Assembly (NCBI GenBank): GCA_045110675.1
Contig: JBGCGJ010000040.1
Location: 1 to 35,957 of the forward strand
Source of the DNA: JBALVT01 sp045110675
GTDB taxonomy: Bacteria > Pseudomonadota > Gammaproteobacteria > Pseudomonadales > Halieaceae
Direction of reading: 5' to 3'
Length of the DNA: 35,957 nt
This document shows, piece by piece, positions 35,383 to 35,957 of the stretch (position 1 is its first letter; each line of letters starts with the position of its first letter). A program made the position numbers and the translations under genes. Below the pieces are notes generated by a model. That model was given only the letters and a program-made list of their open reading frames with translations, had not been told where the DNA came from and did no database searches.

Positions 35383-35957
35383 CTAGGCAAATCGACGTCT
35401 ACGATTCACACCATATAACAGAAACAGCATCGGGCCAATGAATAACAGCAAGGTTCCTGGGACAGGTACACTCCCGCCTGCCTGTCGAATAAGACCGCTA
35501 ATGCGCAGTTCGATTACCTGCAAATTCACATCGGTTAAACCTGCAAAGACACTGGTGGGATCGAGGAATATCGAGGCCATAAATGCACCGGGCCCCTGGG
35601 TGGATGTATCAAAGCCAACCATCAGGCCGGACTGAGCTGCTCCGGCGACCAAATCATCGATCGGGTTAAAGCCCAGTGCACTAAACACACCAGCGCCACT
35701 GATATCAAAGAACCCATCTAACATGTCTGCTGGGCCCACAACATCGTTGATCACGCTCAAATCCGCCATGAGGAAGGAGTTGTCGGTATCAAGGACGGTG
35801 TCAAACACCAGATTGTAAAGGTTGCCACCGCCTGTCAGTGTTGCGCTGCCTGAGTTCAAATCGAAAATCGGACTGGCCAAATTGTTGACCGTGCCTGTCA
35901 GATTGAACATCTCGCCCGCTAATCCGAGATCCGCAAGATCGTCATTGTGGCTGACCA
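35383..35957 (-). CDS. PEP-CTERM-type surface protein (partial, N-terminus outside window)
   Basis: The frame runs open to the window edge, giving at least 190 residues. The visible part is Asn/Asp/Leu/Gly-rich and beta-like (FDLNSGSATLTGGGNLYNLV), with no Cys. The C-terminus carries a PEP-CTERM-like sorting signal: SVPVPGTLLLF, then a hydrophobic segment and the basic cluster NRRRRF. This is a variant of the usual VPEPG motif. Such proteins are processed by an exosortase and exported, often into extracellular matrix or biofilm; no exosortase gene is in the window. Two small membrane-protein genes follow in the same direction. Confidence 0.8.
   Translation of the reverse strand, partial: VSHNDDLADLGLAGEMFNLTGTVNNLASPIFDLNSGSATLTGGGNLYNLVFDTVLDTDNSFLMADLSVINDVVGPADMLDGFFDISGAGVFSALGFNPIDDLVAGAAQSGLMVGFDTSTQGPGAFMASIFLDPTSVFAGLTDVNLQVIELRISGLIRQAGGSVPVPGTLLLFIGPMLFLLYGVNRRRRFA

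Overview
The window reads as ordinary chromosome from a marine-type gammaproteobacterium. This is inferred from a FinR/Fpr divergent pair, SprT, a DUF748 giant, a PEP-CTERM protein, a TonB-dependent receptor of the 'EEVIVTAQKR' type and several acyl-CoA catabolic genes, a mix I associate with the OM60/NOR5 (Halieaceae), BD1-7 and Spongiibacteraceae lineages. The exact genus cannot be read from the sequence. No rRNA, tRNA, CRISPR array, transposase or phage gene was seen. Coding density is high and no gene-free stretch exceeds about 300 bp.

Layout. 1-176 is the tail of a DUF1214-like gene. 181-3222 (-) is a large lipoprotein with a CehA/McBA-type PHP metallohydrolase domain. 3266-10761 (-) is a seven-gene catabolic run. 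In transcription order it encodes an LCAD/IVD-type acyl-CoA dehydrogenase, an HSD10-like 3-hydroxyacyl-CoA dehydrogenase, an alpha-methylacyl-CoA racemase, a PaaG-like enoyl-CoA isomerase, an acyl-CoA carboxylase carboxyltransferase subunit, an AraC regulator and a RhlG-like SDR. Together these look like beta-oxidation of (probably methyl-branched) acyl-CoA, with a local regulator.

10898-15905 (+) is a tight three-gene unit: a 7-TM protein with a degenerate GGDEF domain, a second AraC regulator, and a DUF748/AsmA-like envelope protein. 15945-17480 (-) is a GSDH-type lipoprotein. 17527-18922 (-) holds sprT and finR, with fpr divergent at 19037-19810 (+).

19849-24886 is a second acyl-CoA block: an acyl-CoA synthetase (-), divergent from an APH-like phosphotransferase, a true enoyl-CoA hydratase and a thiolase (+), closed by a strong bidirectional terminator. 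A GST-like gene (-) and a TonB-dependent receptor (-) with its own terminator follow, then a patatin-like phospholipase (-) with a histone-like basic tail. 30570-34702 (+) is an RND efflux adaptor/pump pair. The right edge (34737-35957, -) is a PEP-CTERM surface protein, cut by the window end, followed by two small one-TM coiled-coil proteins of unknown function.

No single spectacular new system stands out. The candidates most worth following are the PEP-CTERM-linked pair of small membrane proteins, the degenerate-GGDEF/AraC/DUF748 operon, the patatin basic tail, and the racemase/HSD10/orphan-carboxyltransferase catabolic run.
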